Position numbers and translations under genes: made by a program. A stretch of DNA of 64,000 nt from Noviherbaspirillum saxi (lineage in GTDB: Bacteria > Pseudomonadota > Gammaproteobacteria > Burkholderiales > Burkholderiaceae_D). This document shows, one piece after another, positions 1-9,060 of the stretch (position 1 is its first letter; each line of letters starts with the position of its first letter). The notes under the pieces were generated by a model, which saw nothing but the letters and a program-made list of their open reading frames with translations, ran no database searches and was not told where the DNA came from. The stretch covers positions 124,001-188,000 of the forward strand of contig NZ_QYUO01000003.1 of the NCBI RefSeq assembly GCF_003591035.1, written 5' to 3'.

Positions 1-488
1 CCTGGCTCCCCCCCGTCAGCGACACGCCGGTTGTTGTTTACGGCGGCGGCGAAACCGGCTGCGAAACGGCCGAATTCCTGAGCGAGCGCGGCTACCCGGT
101 CATTCTGGTGTCGCGTTCGCCGGCCGGTCAGCTTGCCCGCGCGGCAGAGGTCGTATACCGCAGCGTGTTGCGCAAGCGGCTTGCAGAAAACCGGCTCATC
201 CGCATCGTCGACAGCACCAGCATAGTCGCCATCGAAGAAAACGGCGCCGTGCATCTGCAGCACAACGACGGCAGCCGATCCATCGTCAAGGCAAGCCGCG
301 TGCTGGTGGCCCAGGGGCGCAGTCCCGACACGCGCATGACACAGGCCTTGCTCGACGCGGGCATACCGGTGGTTGCCATCGGCGATGCGCGCACCGGCGG
401 ACGCATCGGAGACGCGGTGCATCAGGCTTACGCCGCCGTCAATGCAATCTGCGCCACGCAGGCTCCCGTAAAACAACTCGCTTGCTGA
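1..488 (+). CDS. NADH:flavin oxidoreductase / 2,4-dienoyl-CoA reductase-like, C-terminal part (partial)
   Basis: The reading frame is open from the left edge (first whole codon at base 3) and ends at a TGA at 488, so only the C-terminal part of about 161 residues is present. It starts in a Rossmann nucleotide-binding fold (VVVYGGGETGCETAEF) and ends with the GDA..GRIGDAVHQAY signature typical of the FAD/NAD(P)-binding half of FadH-like old-yellow-enzyme flavoproteins. These reduce conjugated dienoyl- or enoyl-CoA esters. It lies 51 bases upstream of two acyl-CoA dehydrogenase genes on the same strand and is probably in their operon. The catalytic TIM-barrel half lies outside the window, so the substrate class is inferred. 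Confidence 0.8.
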   Translation, partial: WLPPVSDTPVVVYGGGETGCETAEFLSERGYPVILVSRSPAGQLARAAEVVYRSVLRKRLAENRLIRIVDSTSIVAIEENGAVHLQHNDGSRSIVKASRVLVAQGRSPDTRMTQALLDAGIPVVAIGDARTGGRIGDAVHQAYAAVNAICATQAPVKQLAC

Positions 489-539
489 AGTTGATGCCAT
501 GCGCCTGCAACACCCACTTTGACATTAAGGAAAATTGTT

Positions 540-1742
540 ATGAACCTGAAGTACGGTAAAGAGGATGAGGCGTTTCGCGAGGAGGTAAGAGCCTTCTTGC
601 GCGACAAGCTGCCACATGACGTGGCTCGGCGTACGAAAACCGGGATGCATCCTCCCAACGAGGATGACCGGCGCTGGTGGAACCGGGTTCTGTTCGAGAA
701 GGGCTGGTCGGCGCCGCTATGGCCCAAGGAGTATGGCGGTCCGGGCTGGACGCATCTGCAGGCGCATATCTTTGAATACGAATGCCGGATGGCTGGTGCG
801 CCGGAACTGCGCTGGCAGGGTCTGCGCCTGATCGGACCGGTACTCTATACCTTCGGCACGCCGGAACAAAAAGCGCGCTACCTGCCTGCGATCCTGAAGG
901 GCGACGAAATGTGGGCGCAAGGATTTTCCGAGCCCGGAGCCGGATCCGATCTCGCATCGCTGAAAACCAGTGCGGTGCTCGACGGCGATCACTACGTCAT
1001 CAACGGGCAAAAATTGTGGACCACGGAAGGCCATTATTCCGAACAGGGATTCTTTCTGGTGCGAACCGACAATACAGGAAAGTCACAACGCGGTATTTCC
1101 ATGATTGTGTTCCCGATGGATACGCCGGGTGTCACCGTACGCCAGATCCCGATGATCAACGGCGAAGGCTCGACCTGCGAGGTCTTTCTCGATAACGTCC
1201 GCGTTCCGCGTGAAAACCTGATTGGCGCAGTAAATGCCGGCTGGGATCAGGCCAAGTTTCTGCTCTCGAATGAACGCACATCGAGCGCGGAAATCTACAA
1301 GGCCTTCAGCGATCTCGCGCGCATCCGCCATATCGCCGAACACGAACTCAAGAATGGCAGGCCGATCATTCAGGATCCGGTATTCGCACGCAAGCTGGCG
1401 GAGCTGGAAATCGATGTCAATGCACTGGAGTGGTCGGTATTGCGCGTGCTGTGCGAGGCGCCGAGCAATTATCCGATCGCCGCCAACGCTTCCGTGCTGA
1501 AGGTGCGTGGATCGGAGCTGCAGCAGCGCCTGACCGAACTTGCCGTCGAAGCGCTTGGACAGCGCAGCCTGCGCATGTATCGGCGTGACGAAGCCTATGC
1601 GCCGCCTGCCGTCAATCCGCTCTGGCCCGACTATACGCCGGGCGTCGCCACCGACCTCTTGTACTTGCGCGCCTGCACCATCTTTGGCGGCGCGAAGGAA
1701 GTACAAAAGAACATTATCGCCAAACTCGCATTCGGACTATAA
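540..1742 (+). CDS. acyl-CoA dehydrogenase, large subunit of a probable heteromeric pair
   Basis: A 400-residue flavin-dependent acyl-CoA dehydrogenase. The start at ATG 540 follows AAGGAAAA; a longer reading from 519 has no better ribosome-binding site. The FAD/substrate motif FSEPGAGSDLAS is at residues 129-140 and GQKLWTTEG at 156-164. The C-terminal signature reads IFGGAKEVQ (residues 381-389), so the glutamate of the usual YEGT motif is a glycine (383). This is typical of subunits from alpha2beta2 dehydrogenases acting on sterol or other bulky side chains, where the base comes from another position; a glutamate in LLSNERTS (helix G region) is a candidate. The partner gene starts 2 bases after the stop. 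Substrate unknown. Confidence 0.88.
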   Translation: MNLKYGKEDEAFREEVRAFLRDKLPHDVARRTKTGMHPPNEDDRRWWNRVLFEKGWSAPLWPKEYGGPGWTHLQAHIFEYECRMAGAPELRWQGLRLIGPVLYTFGTPEQKARYLPAILKGDEMWAQGFSEPGAGSDLASLKTSAVLDGDHYVINGQKLWTTEGHYSEQGFFLVRTDNTGKSQRGISMIVFPMDTPGVTVRQIPMINGEGSTCEVFLDNVRVPRENLIGAVNAGWDQAKFLLSNERTSSAEIYKAFSDLARIRHIAEHELKNGRPIIQDPVFARKLAELEIDVNALEWSVLRVLCEAPSNYPIAANASVLKVRGSELQQRLTELAVEALGQRSLRMYRRDEAYAPPAVNPLWPDYTPGVATDLLYLRACTIFGGAKEVQKNIIAKLAFGL

Positions 1743-1744
1743 GC

Positions 1745-2881
1745 ATGGACTTTAATCTTTCAGATGAACAAAGGATGCTGGTCGACGGCGCGCAGCGTTA
1801 TATCCGCGAACGTTACAGTCTTGACGCAAAACGTGCGGCCGCCAAGACCGAGGAAGGTTTCTCCCGCGAACATTGGGAAAAATTTGCCGAACTCGGCTGG
1901 TTGGCCATGGGCATACCCGAAGACTGCGGTGGCATGGGCGGTAGCCCGGTCGATATTGCCTTGCTGATGGAACAACTCGGTGCTGGCCTCGTGGCCGAGC
2001 CAGTGCTTGATACTGCCATTCTTGCCGGCACACTGCTTGCTCAGGCAAGCGGGTCGCAGCGCGCCATCGATCTGCTCGGTGATATCGCGGCCGGCGAGAA
2101 GATTGTCGTACTCGCGCATATGGAACGGGCGGGTCGCAGCGAATATGACACTCCGGTCAGCGCCCGCGCCAAACGCAGCGGTGAAGGATGGCAGTTGTCC
2201 GGCATCAAGCATCGGGTCTGGCATGGTGCATCCGCCGACTGCCTGCTGATCACCGTGCGACTGGGCGAAACCAATGAAATCGGCGTGCTGGCAGTCGACC
2301 GCAATGCACCCGGCGTTGACCTGACCGTCTATGAAATGCTGGACGGCACACATGCTGCCGACATCCGCTTCGATGCGGTGGAACTGGATAGCAGCGCACT
2401 GATACTGCGTGGACCCGCCGTCGACGACGCCCTTGCCGTCGCTTTTGACCATACCGTACTGGCAATGACTTCATCCGCGATTGGTTCAATGGATGCCGTC
2501 ATGGCAATGACAGGCGAATACCTGAAAACGCGTGTGCAGTACGGACAGCCTCTGGCGAAGTTCCAGGCCCTGCAGCATCGCATGTCGGAAATGTTTGTCG
2601 AGACGGATCAGGCCCGCTCTATTGTCTATCGTGCTCTCGCAGCGCTTGAATCGGGCGATGCGCAGGAGCGTGCGACCGCAGTCTCGTCCGCCAAGTCTCT
2701 CGTGGCGCGTGCATGCCGTTTCGTCACCGGACATGGCATCCAATTGCATGGCGCTATCGGCACCACCGAGGAATATGCAGTCGGACATCACTACCGCGCG
2801 ATGCTGATGTATGACTATCGCTTCGGCGACGCGACGTATCACCTCGAACGCAGCGCCGGCCTGCTTCCCCGCATCGCTTAA
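1745..2881 (+). CDS. acyl-CoA dehydrogenase, small subunit of a probable heteromeric pair
   Basis: A 378-residue acyl-CoA dehydrogenase family protein (N-terminal helical domain, DEQRMLVDGAQRYI; C-terminal QLHGAIGTTEEY). It lacks the clear SEPGAGSD flavin motif of the preceding gene; the corresponding middle region is divergent. Such a divergent dehydrogenase directly behind a canonical-looking one (2-base gap) is the arrangement of heterotetrameric dehydrogenases in steroid, bile-acid and terpenoid catabolism. It likely completes the flavin or substrate site of the neighbouring subunit and passes electrons to the EtfAB encoded at 19-21 kb. Homomeric action cannot be excluded. Confidence 0.85.
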   Translation: MDFNLSDEQRMLVDGAQRYIRERYSLDAKRAAAKTEEGFSREHWEKFAELGWLAMGIPEDCGGMGGSPVDIALLMEQLGAGLVAEPVLDTAILAGTLLAQASGSQRAIDLLGDIAAGEKIVVLAHMERAGRSEYDTPVSARAKRSGEGWQLSGIKHRVWHGASADCLLITVRLGETNEIGVLAVDRNAPGVDLTVYEMLDGTHAADIRFDAVELDSSALILRGPAVDDALAVAFDHTVLAMTSSAIGSMDAVMAMTGEYLKTRVQYGQPLAKFQALQHRMSEMFVETDQARSIVYRALAALESGDAQERATAVSSAKSLVARACRFVTGHGIQLHGAIGTTEEYAVGHHYRAMLMYDYRFGDATYHLERSAGLLPRIA

Positions 2882-2899
2882 CTTTTTCGACAGGACATC

Positions 2900-4453
2900 A
2901 TGCATTCGTATCTTCCGCTGTCATTTGCCGACGACCTCGAACATAACGCACGCTGGTATGGCAAGCTGCCGGCCTATATACAAGACGACCGCCAGATTAC
3001 CCACGCCGGCCTGCTGGCGCGTGCCAAATTGCTTGGCTCTGCGCTGTACAAGGCGGGTGCGCGGCGCCAGGACCGCGTCGGTATGCTGTCGATGAATTCC
3101 ATCGAATACGGCGAAGTCATGGCCGCGACCCAGTGGTCGGGTTTTATTCTATCTACAGTCAACTTCCGCTTGGCCGCGCCGGAGATGGATTTCATCATCA
3201 ATGATGGCGCACCGCGCATCATGATTTTCGAGGCACAATACTTGTCGCTGATGGAAGAGCTGCGGCCCAGGCTGCGCAGCGTCAGGAAGTATGTCTGCAT
3301 CGGCGGACAAACGGAATGGGCGCAAAGCTACGATGACTTTATTGCTACCGGCGACGCCGAAGGTCCGCCGCTGCGCGCGCGCGAAGAAGATATTGCCTGC
3401 CTGATCTATACCAGCGGCACCACCGGCCGGCCCAAGGGCTGCATCTGGGGACACCGCGAATTGCGTCAGCTGGCGCAAGTCGACAACTGGTTGTCGAACA
3501 TGGAACAAACCGAACGCGGCCTTATCGTCATGCCCATGTTCCACATCGGCGGGCTGATCATCAGCCTGTCGCTGCACTTCAGAGGGGCAAGCGTTTATCT
3601 GCATCGCCAGTTCGATCCGGCGGAAGTACTCAAGGCCATCGAGCGCGACCGCCTTACCTTCCTGCTGCTTGCACCGACCATGGTGCAGATGGTGCTGGAC
3701 GAACCGGCTGTTGTCACGACGGACACGTCGAGCGTGCGCATGATCATGTATTCCGCCGCGCCCATGCCCTTGCCGGTATTGAAAAAGGCAATCGAGGTGT
3801 TCGACTGCCGTTTCGTGAACCTGTATGGTCAGACCGAGATCTGCATGTTCTGCCTGTCGCCGACGCAGCACCTGCCCAACGGCACGGAGAAAGAACGTCA
3901 GCGTCTGACCTCGGTCGGAAATCCTTATCCGAACCTGCGCGCCAAGGTTGTGGATGACGACGACAATGAATGCCCGCCTAACGTTTCGGGTGAGATCGTC
4001 GCGCAAAGCGGCGCCATGTTTCGCGGCTACTGGAACAATCATGTGGCGACCATCGAGACGTTGCGCAACGGCTGGGTGCATACCGGCGATGTCGGCAAGA
4101 TCGATGAAGACGGTTTCCTGTTCCTGGTCGACCGCAAGAAGGATATGATCATCTCAGGCGGTGAGAATATTTACTCGCGCGAGGTTGAAGAAGCGGTGCT
4201 GCGCCATCCATTCGTTTCTGAATGTGCCGTGATCGGCATCCCCGATCCCAAGTGGGGTGAATCGGTATGTGCCGTCATTACCCTTAAAAATGGGCAGACC
4301 GTGACGGAAGCCGAGGTCATCGAACATGCCCGCACACAGATCGCCAGCTACAAGAAGCCCAAAAAAGTGATCGTCGTGGAAGCCTTGCCAAAGCTGGTGA
4401 CAGGCAAGGTCAACAAAATAGCATTGCGAGAACAGTACGACGTTTCGGCCTGA
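2900..4453 (+). CDS. acyl-CoA synthetase (AMP-forming)
   Basis: A 517-residue ANL-superfamily ligase that adenylates a carboxylic acid and transfers it to CoA. The P-loop-like motif YTSGTTGRPKG is at residues 170-180, followed by YGQTE, GWVHTGDVG and DRKKDMIISGGENIYSREVE. The catalytic lysine is in the C-terminal LVTGKVNK. ATG 2900 is preceded by AGGA with 5-base spacing. It is the last gene of the plus-strand operon with the two dehydrogenase subunits, so it probably activates the acid they oxidise. The acid is not identifiable from the sequence; medium-chain, branched or cyclic acids are all possible. Confidence 0.88.
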   Translation: MHSYLPLSFADDLEHNARWYGKLPAYIQDDRQITHAGLLARAKLLGSALYKAGARRQDRVGMLSMNSIEYGEVMAATQWSGFILSTVNFRLAAPEMDFIINDGAPRIMIFEAQYLSLMEELRPRLRSVRKYVCIGGQTEWAQSYDDFIATGDAEGPPLRAREEDIACLIYTSGTTGRPKGCIWGHRELRQLAQVDNWLSNMEQTERGLIVMPMFHIGGLIISLSLHFRGASVYLHRQFDPAEVLKAIERDRLTFLLLAPTMVQMVLDEPAVVTTDTSSVRMIMYSAAPMPLPVLKKAIEVFDCRFVNLYGQTEICMFCLSPTQHLPNGTEKERQRLTSVGNPYPNLRAKVVDDDDNECPPNVSGEIVAQSGAMFRGYWNNHVATIETLRNGWVHTGDVGKIDEDGFLFLVDRKKDMIISGGENIYSREVEEAVLRHPFVSECAVIGIPDPKWGESVCAVITLKNGQTVTEAEVIEHARTQIASYKKPKKVIVVEALPKLVTGKVNKIALREQYDVSA

Positions 4454-4728
4454 CATGGCTGCCTCACAGGATCGCCGACCTGCTTCTTCACATGAACGGA
4501 GCGGCATCCGTAATTTGCATTCATTGCCTTCGGTGTGACCTCGATGCCCGCCGAAGGAATTATCAAACGTCTACAGCGGCAACGCCGCGATGGGAACCGT
4601 GCCTCCCGTTTTCGAAACAGACACGCTGCCATAAATGCCTCGTCAGGTTTACGGAAGCAGCGCCTGCCTTTTCGTATACGAATGTCGTACTCGGCTCGAT
4701 CTACCCAGCAAACTAAAAAGATAAAAAT

Positions 4729-5781
4729 ATGAACAAAAACAAGCCCCTGATTCTTTACCGTCACATCCTGCTATGCATTCTGCTCGCCGCCAGTTCGACT
4801 GCCATAGCGTCAGCAACCCGCATTGTTGCAGCAGGAAGCGAATATCTGAATATTGTGTTCTCCAGGCTGGGAAACGCCGACTTATCCGTCGTGCTGGAAT
4901 ATACCAACGCACAAACGGACAATGCTTTATCTGCTGTCGAAAAAGGCCATGCTGATTTTGCGGTGATCGATACTGCAATGACCCGGCAAAGCCTGGAGGA
5001 AAAGAAATTACTTCAATTCCCGATCATGTCCACCGCTGTCGTGCCCATATTCAACTTGTCGAACCTTCAGACAAATGCTCTCACGCTCAATGCACCAGTG
5101 CTTGCCGACATAATGGCCGGTAATATAACAAGCTGGAGTTCACCTGCGATTCGCAAGTTAAATCCGCAGGTGGAGTTGCCCGCGCTTCCGATTACTCGCG
5201 TCATCAGAAAAGAGAATTCTGGCACTACCGCAGCAATGTCCGCTTATCTTTCCAATGGATCGGAATCATTCCGAAAAAATCATGGTGTCTTTCACGACGC
5301 CCGCTGGGACGGAGCTGCTATACAAGTGCCAGATGCTGTTGCAGTGGCTAGAAAAGTAAGCGCTACGCCGGGCGCCATCTCCTACATTGAGCTGGACATC
5401 GGCAACCAGTCCGGAGCCCGTTTTATCCAGTTAAGGCAACCGGGCGGCTCCACCGTCACGGCGGATTACGGCTATCTCAGGGCGGCCGGCTTTAGCATGC
5501 GCGGTGAATATACTACCGAGCGGGATAATTCTCTGCTGGTCATGAACCATGAGGAAAGCTGGCCCATCATGGTTCCCATTTATGTCGTGATACGAGATGG
5601 CGATGCGAACGCTGACAAAGTAAAGGCGATACAACAGTTCTTTTTGAACTGCTTTAAGAACGATTGGGTTATCGAGCAATACGGCTTTGTTCCTTTGCCG
5701 TCGTCGCTTCAGGCCAGAGCAGTCTCGCTTATTCATCGGATGAATAAGCGGAGTCCGAAAGCTCAGCCGATTAACCGTTAA
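4729..5781 (+). CDS. PstS-like periplasmic substrate-binding protein
   Basis: A 350-residue protein with an N-terminal signal peptide (hydrophobic LCILLAASSTAIASA) followed by a type-II periplasmic binding fold of the phosphate-binding PstS-like group: ADIMAGNITSWSSPAIRKLNP and ENSGTTAAMSAYL are the characteristic loop regions. No pstCAB permease genes or phoU are nearby, and the neighbours are acyl-CoA genes and a glutathione peroxidase, so phosphate import is not supported by context. It may act as a stand-alone ligand sensor or scavenging protein. A 275-base leader without a recognisable gene separates it from the ligase gene upstream. Confidence 0.75.
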   Translation: MNKNKPLILYRHILLCILLAASSTAIASATRIVAAGSEYLNIVFSRLGNADLSVVLEYTNAQTDNALSAVEKGHADFAVIDTAMTRQSLEEKKLLQFPIMSTAVVPIFNLSNLQTNALTLNAPVLADIMAGNITSWSSPAIRKLNPQVELPALPITRVIRKENSGTTAAMSAYLSNGSESFRKNHGVFHDARWDGAAIQVPDAVAVARKVSATPGAISYIELDIGNQSGARFIQLRQPGGSTVTADYGYLRAAGFSMRGEYTTERDNSLLVMNHEESWPIMVPIYVVIRDGDANADKVKAIQQFFLNCFKNDWVIEQYGFVPLPSSLQARAVSLIHRMNKRSPKAQPINR

Positions 5782-5786
5782 GCGCC

Positions 5787-5827
5787 CACCTCCTTTCAGG
5801 TGTCTCGGCTATCGCAGGTCAGCCGAG
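5787..5827. terminator. paired hairpins between convergent genes
   Basis: Two small stems lie between the PstS-like gene and the convergent peroxidase gene: CACCT/AGGTG (5787-5802) and CTCGGCT/AGCCGAG (5804-5827), the latter overlapping the peroxidase stop codon and followed on the plus strand by a T-rich TTCTTTCT. This suggests transcription termination for the plus-strand gene. The T tract is imperfect, so confidence is moderate. Confidence 0.4.
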
Positions 5828-6367
5828 TTCTTTCTCGATTGCGGCAAGCAGAACCGGATCGTCGGGCGCGACATCCGGTGCGAAGCGCCCCACCACGTCG
5901 CCATTGCGCCCGATCAGGAATTTTTCAAAGTTCCACAATACGTCTGAAGGATTATTCTGTTTGAATCCATAGCTTGCCAGTTTGTTGCGCATTGCACCGG
6001 GTCGGGTTTCGGTCGCCGTCGGCTTCGAACTTACCAGCAGTTGGTAGAGCGGGTGCTGCTGTTCGCCCTTTACTGAAATTTTTTCCGTCATTGGAAATTT
6101 GACGCCGAAATTAGCCGCGCAAAATTCCACGATCTCGTCATTGGAGCCCGGCTCCTGAGCTCCAAAATCGTTTGCGGGAAAGCCGACTACAACCAGCCCG
6201 GCAGCCTGTTTGTCTTCATACAATTTTTCCAGCCCATTGTATTGCGGCGTCAATCCGCACTTGGAGGCGACATTCACCAGCAGCAAGACCTTGCCCCGGT
6301 ATTCGCCAAGCGTGATCTGCTCGCCGCTGATGCGACGAAACGGAACGTCATAGAGTTCTGTACTCAT
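5819..6367 (-). CDS. glutathione peroxidase (cysteine type)
   Basis: A 182-residue thiol peroxidase of the GPx family, reducing peroxides in the cytoplasm with glutathione or thioredoxin. The peroxidatic cysteine is Cys37 in NVASKCGLTPQY; the GAQEPGSN motif carries the catalytic glutamine and the WNFEKFLI motif the tryptophan. No signal peptide is visible. The start overlaps the end of the upstream acyl-CoA ligase gene by 20 bases, so it is translated from the same mRNA. Acyl-CoA dehydrogenases leak hydrogen peroxide, which could explain its place at the end of this catabolic operon. Confidence 0.93.
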   Translation of the reverse strand: MSTELYDVPFRRISGEQITLGEYRGKVLLLVNVASKCGLTPQYNGLEKLYEDKQAAGLVVVGFPANDFGAQEPGSNDEIVEFCAANFGVKFPMTEKISVKGEQQHPLYQLLVSSKPTATETRPGAMRNKLASYGFKQNNPSDVLWNFEKFLIGRNGDVVGRFAPDVAPDDPVLLAAIEKELG

Positions 6368-7901
6368 GTTTATCCTTGGTATTACTGTTTGTCTTCAGCA
6401 TGCGCTTCATCAGCTTGCCGGCGGCACTGCGGGGTAACTCATCTAAAAACACGACACTGCGCGGACATTTGAAGTGCGCCATGCGCGAGCGGCAATAGTT
6501 GATCAATTCATGTGCCAAGCTTTCGTCGGCCTGCACCTCCGCGGCCGGAACCACGTATGCCCTCACCTCTTCGCCATATTCTTCATGCGGCACGCCGACG
6601 ACCGCAATGTCGAGTACGGCCGGATGCAGCGCGAGCAGGTTTTCGACTTCCTGCGGGTAGATGTTGACGCCCCCGGAGATAATCATGTTCGACTTGCGGT
6701 CGGTCAGATACAGGTAGCCGTCCTCATCCAGATAGCCGATATCACCAACGGTGCTGCGGCCCCGAACATCGTAAGCTTCGCGCGTCTTGGCTTCGTCCTT
6801 GTGATACGCAAAGCTGCTGCCTGCAGGCTGGAACCAGATCAGGCCAGCCTCATGCGGGCCGAGAACATTACCGGCCTCATCGATCACTTGCACGCTGCCC
6901 GGTTGCGGCCGTCCCACCGAGCCTTTGTGGGCAAGCCATTCTTCCGGTCCGATCATCACGAACCCGTTGGCTTCGGTACTGGAGTAGAACTCGTAAATTA
7001 TTTTCCCCCACCATGCGATCATGCGTTCCTTGACTTCCACCGGACAGGGCGCCGCCGCGTGAACCACGCAGCGCAGGCTCGTGATGGAATGTCGCGAGCG
7101 CTCCTGCTCGGGAAGCTTGAGCAATCGGATGAAGTGGGTCGGCACCATGAGCACATGCGTGACCTGGTGGCGTTCAATCAGCTTCAGGCATTGCAGCGGA
7201 TCATACTTTTCCAGCGTGACGACGGTTGCGCCGATGCGATGCGCACCGCTCATCCATGCCAGCGGCGCAGCGTGATACAACGGCCCGGCGATCAGCAAGA
7301 CGCTCGATGCATCCATGCCGAATGCATGACGCAACAGGTTTTCGGCGGCGACAAATTCGCCAAACTGTTGCCGTGGATAATTGTACCGAACGCCTTTCGG
7401 CCGGCCGGTAGTACCGGATGAATACAGCATCATCCCGCCTTCGATTTCTGCAGGCGGCTCGATGATTGGCTTGGAGCCGGAAAAGATGGCGCCATACTCT
7501 TCGAAGCCGGGCATCTCTCCACCGACGGCAATGCGCAATGGTACGCGTGCTGCATTTTCTCCGGCAGCAAGCGTGGCGCACCGCTGCGATGCGATGAGCG
7601 CGGCAGCGTCGCTGTTGCCAATGATATAATCCGCTTCGTCGGGATGGAGGTGATGATTGATCAACGTGTAGCGCAAACCGGAACGCTGCGCCGCCCACAC
7701 GGCTTCAGCCGCTTCGATCTGATTCTCAAGCAGGATTGCGACGGTATCGCCTTCCTTGAGGGAGCGCGATGCAAGGTAGGCGGCTACCGCGCGGCTGCGC
7801 GCGCAAAGCTGCTCGAAATTGAGCACGCTTTCTGTGCCGCTGCCTGCCACAATCAGGGCCGGCTTGCCGGCGGCTTGGGGAAGATGGTCATCTGGGCGCA
7901 T
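6348..7901 (-). CDS. acyl-CoA synthetase (AMP-forming), FadD13-like
   Basis: A 517-residue AMP-forming ligase. Motifs in order: YSSGTTGRPKG (residues 160-170), FYSSTEANGF, GDIGYLDEDGYLYLTDRKSNMIISGG, and the C-terminal catalytic lysine in RSAAGKLMKR. It is cytosolic by sequence. It follows the dehydrogenase gene at 7999 with a 97-base gap and overlaps the peroxidase gene downstream. It is the second ligase of region 1, only family-level similar to the one at 2900-4453, which suggests two related acids or two stages of one pathway. ATG 7901 has a weak ribosome-binding site. Confidence 0.88.
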   Translation of the reverse strand: MRPDDHLPQAAGKPALIVAGSGTESVLNFEQLCARSRAVAAYLASRSLKEGDTVAILLENQIEAAEAVWAAQRSGLRYTLINHHLHPDEADYIIGNSDAAALIASQRCATLAAGENAARVPLRIAVGGEMPGFEEYGAIFSGSKPIIEPPAEIEGGMMLYSSGTTGRPKGVRYNYPRQQFGEFVAAENLLRHAFGMDASSVLLIAGPLYHAAPLAWMSGAHRIGATVVTLEKYDPLQCLKLIERHQVTHVLMVPTHFIRLLKLPEQERSRHSITSLRCVVHAAAPCPVEVKERMIAWWGKIIYEFYSSTEANGFVMIGPEEWLAHKGSVGRPQPGSVQVIDEAGNVLGPHEAGLIWFQPAGSSFAYHKDEAKTREAYDVRGRSTVGDIGYLDEDGYLYLTDRKSNMIISGGVNIYPQEVENLLALHPAVLDIAVVGVPHEEYGEEVRAYVVPAAEVQADESLAHELINYCRSRMAHFKCPRSVVFLDELPRSAAGKLMKRMLKTNSNTKDKHEYRTL

Positions 7902-7998
7902 GGGATCGATCCGTTAGAAGACAAGGAAACTGGCACCGAAAATTGTCCCACAAGTGCCGGGTTCCTGCCCGAAGGCACATAGCCCGCCGGCACCGGAC

Positions 7999-9060
7999 TC
8001 AGGCGGCGGCATGCCGCGCCAGCCTGTCCCATAGCATCGCCGAACCGGCGTCAAAGGCCTGCCGTCCCAGGTATTGCGCCCATTCATGCTCGCTTCCGGC
8101 TTCCGCTCGCCATTGCCACAGGCGACGCGTGAAGTAGTGAAGCTGGTGTTCATCGGTCACACCGATTGCGCCGAATACCTGGTGCGCGATGGCGGTGGCG
8201 CGGGTTGCTGCACTACCAAGACGTGTCTTTGCGATCGCAGCACCGAACTCGGCGTCCGCCGGAATACCGGTGGCGATCTGGCGACATGCGTACAGGCCAG
8301 CAACCTGTGCCGCAGCGGTATGACCTGCGAGTTCTGCAATCATGTGCTGAATGGCTTGGAACTTGCCGATCGGCTTTCCGAACTGCACCCGGGTATTCCC
8401 GTATTCCACGCACAGAGCGAGGATGCGGTCGAGCGCGCCGGCCATCTGTACCGAACGCAGCGTAGCCAGATGCGGCTTGAGGCCGAGCTTGCCGATGTGC
8501 GGCGCATCGCCGATCTGGACCGGCACCACATGCTCGATGTTGAGTTTGGCGGCCGGAATCCGCTCATAAGTCTGCAAGGCGATAGCTTGTATATCGGCGA
8601 TCCGCAGCAGGCAGATATGCTGCTTCCCCGCACTGCGCGCGACGCCCACCACATATTCGAGTTGCGGCGCCCATGCAATCAAGGGATCGATGCCGGACAC
8701 TCTGCCTTTGACGTCGAGCTGCCATACGGAAGGCGAGATCGCGAGCGGCACCTCCGGGATCTCCAGTCCGGCGTTCGCCAGATTCCATGCGGCGAGCATC
8801 GTCTCGCCAAGCGGTACGGGCGCAGCATGACGACCGCACAGGCGCAGCACCGGTTCCACATCGACCCAGGACAGCCCTGCACCGCCGGCCGATTCGCATA
8901 CCAATGCGGACGTGACGCCCATCGCGGTGATTTCCTGCCACAGCGCAGTTGCGAAGTTGCCGTCTTCCGCAGCTGCCCATACCTTGGCGGTTATTTCGTT
9001 TGAGAACAGCCGGTCGATCTGTTCGGTCAGGATATCGCTGATGTTCATATCTTCGCTCAT
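7999..9060 (-). CDS. acyl-CoA dehydrogenase, small-subunit type
   Basis: A 353-residue acyl-CoA dehydrogenase family protein. The C-terminal part has the typical QVFGAIGVTDEHQLHYFTRRLW stretch in the region that binds FAD and the subunit interface, while the central SEPGAGSD motif is missing. The start overlaps the stop of the upstream dehydrogenase gene by ATGA (9057-9060), indicating translational coupling. With that gene it forms the second heteromeric dehydrogenase pair of region 1. It presumably desaturates an acyl-CoA and feeds electrons to EtfAB. Substrate not known. Confidence 0.85.
   Translation of the reverse strand: MSEDMNISDILTEQIDRLFSNEITAKVWAAAEDGNFATALWQEITAMGVTSALVCESAGGAGLSWVDVEPVLRLCGRHAAPVPLGETMLAAWNLANAGLEIPEVPLAISPSVWQLDVKGRVSGIDPLIAWAPQLEYVVGVARSAGKQHICLLRIADIQAIALQTYERIPAAKLNIEHVVPVQIGDAPHIGKLGLKPHLATLRSVQMAGALDRILALCVEYGNTRVQFGKPIGKFQAIQHMIAELAGHTAAAQVAGLYACRQIATGIPADAEFGAAIAKTRLGSAATRATAIAHQVFGAIGVTDEHQLHYFTRRLWQWRAEAGSEHEWAQYLGRQAFDAGSAMLWDRLARHAAA

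Noticed and set aside
4348..4764. Several short open frames on both strands in the gap before the PstS-like gene
   Set aside because: They overlap the ligase end or each other, lack start signals and have no recognisable sequence; the gap is treated as a leader.
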